This document shows positions 11,744-12,433 of a DNA stretch of 12,433 nt, piece by piece; positions within the stretch are counted from its first letter, which is position 1; each line of letters starts with the position of its first letter. A program made the translations under genes and the position numbers. The notes below the pieces were generated by a model. That model was not told where the DNA came from and ran no database searches. It saw only the letters and a list, made by a program, of their open reading frames with translations. Origin of the DNA: Chloroflexota bacterium. Its GTDB lineage: Bacteria; Chloroflexota; Dehalococcoidia; Lucifugimonadales; UBA1127. Location: positions 1 through 12,433 of the forward strand of contig JAPPNT010000199.1 in the NCBI GenBank assembly GCA_028873745.1, read 5' to 3'.

Positions 11744-12433
11744 ATGGCCAAAATCGTAGGAGGGTTTGCCTCGTCCCATAGCCCGCTGATGAGCCTCACC
11801 GGCGAGCTATGGGCAGTCCACGCGCAGAACGACCTGCGCAACCGTGAGCTGGTCCAGCCCCCGAACGGCAGGCGCGTCACCTATGACGAGCTTCTCGCCG
11901 ACGCCGACCCCGGCATCGCCGACGTCGCCAACGTCGAGACCTTCACCGACCGGGTCGCCAACATTCAGAAGGGCCTCGACGAGCTGAACGAGCGGTTCTC
12001 CAGGACGAACCCCGACATCGTCGTCATGTTCGGCGACGACCAGAGCGAGTTCTTCTTCGACGACAACATGCCGTCCATCAACGTCTACTGGGGCGACTCC
12101 ATCAAGGTCCTCCCCCGCACCATCACCCCCGACATGAGCGAGGCCCGCAAGATGTCCTCCATGGCCTACGGCACCCGCGAGTACGACCACCCCGTGCCGT
12201 CGGACCTCGGCCTGTACGTCATCGAGTCCCTCATGGACCAGGACTTTGACGTGTCCCACACCAAGTATCTCAAGGAGTCCTACGGCGGCACCATCGGCCC
12301 CGCCACCTGGTACCTGGACCACTCGCGCACCACGCAGCCGCGGCCCTTCGGCCTCCCGCACGCCTACGGCTTCGCGGTGGCCCGATGGTTCGACGGCAAG
12401 ACGCCGCCCATCCTCCCCATCTCCATCAATACC
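11744..12433 (+). CDS. LigB-like class III extradiol dioxygenase, N-terminal part (runs off window)
   Basis: The family cleaves catecholic rings next to the hydroxyls using non-heme Fe(II), as in protocatechuate 4,5-dioxygenase beta (LigB). The 230 codons seen begin MAKIVGGFASSHSP, with His12 at the position of LigB His12, a metal ligand. The LigB His61 position appears as Gln100 in VVMFGDDQSEFFF. His206 in GLPHAYGF resembles the active-site His195 of LigB. The segment ILPISINT matches the family core, and the C-terminal Glu ligand would lie beyond the window. ATG at 11744 follows GAGGAGG. It sits behind a LysR gene with its own promoter. Because of the Gln, a different substrate or altered metal site is possible. 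Confidence 0.85.
   Translation, partial: MAKIVGGFASSHSPLMSLTGELWAVHAQNDLRNRELVQPPNGRRVTYDELLADADPGIADVANVETFTDRVANIQKGLDELNERFSRTNPDIVVMFGDDQSEFFFDDNMPSINVYWGDSIKVLPRTITPDMSEARKMSSMAYGTREYDHPVPSDLGLYVIESLMDQDFDVSHTKYLKESYGGTIGPATWYLDHSRTTQPRPFGLPHAYGFAVARWFDGKTPPILPISINT

Overview
This window is GC-rich bacterial chromosomal DNA with strong G/C bias at third codon positions. Two things point tentatively to Chloroflexota, including the marine or soil Dehalococcoidia/SAR202-like groups. One is a complete T-box leader in front of an ilvBNC-leuA operon. The other is the company of molybdenum-hydroxylase genes and a class III extradiol-dioxygenase-like gene. T-boxes occur in Firmicutes, Actinobacteria, Chloroflexi and Deinococcus-Thermus, so this placement is inference, not proof.

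Positions 1-4800 (minus strand) hold a branched-chain amino acid operon. It starts from a sigma70-type promoter near 4790-4767 and a ~330-nt T-box leader with a candidate Leu (CTC) specifier. The genes follow in the order ilvB (acetolactate synthase large subunit), ilvN (small subunit), ilvC (ketol-acid reductoisomerase) and leuA (2-isopropylmalate synthase, cut by the window edge). ilvB and ilvN overlap at TGATG. The 159-nt ilvC-leuA gap carries two mutually exclusive hairpins and a small SD-preceded ORF.

Positions 4860-5340 hold a divergent small hypothetical gene on the plus strand, possibly leaderless. A convergent gap behind it carries one copy of a 30-bp interspersed repeat.

Positions 5337-9693 hold a molybdenum-hydroxylase locus. 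The minus-strand genes are coxS-like (2Fe-2S), coxM-like (FAD), coxG-like (SRPBCC) and an orphan HicB-like gene, all tightly packed. The large molybdopterin subunit (coxL-like) is transcribed divergently on the plus strand. The second copy of the 30-bp repeat lies just upstream of the coxL start and creates a false N-terminal extension. The large subunit lacks the active-site signature of form I CO dehydrogenase, so its substrate is unknown.

Positions 9694-12433 are all plus strand. First comes a repeat-rich terminator region, then a small cupin, a structured intergenic region, a LysR-family regulator, and the 5' part of a LigB-like class III extradiol dioxygenase whose second canonical metal ligand reads Gln. 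A palindrome over the dioxygenase -10 box is a candidate operator for the adjacent LysR protein. The cox-like enzyme, cupin, LysR regulator and dioxygenase suggest oxidation of aromatic or other organic compounds, but the substrate cannot be read from the sequence.
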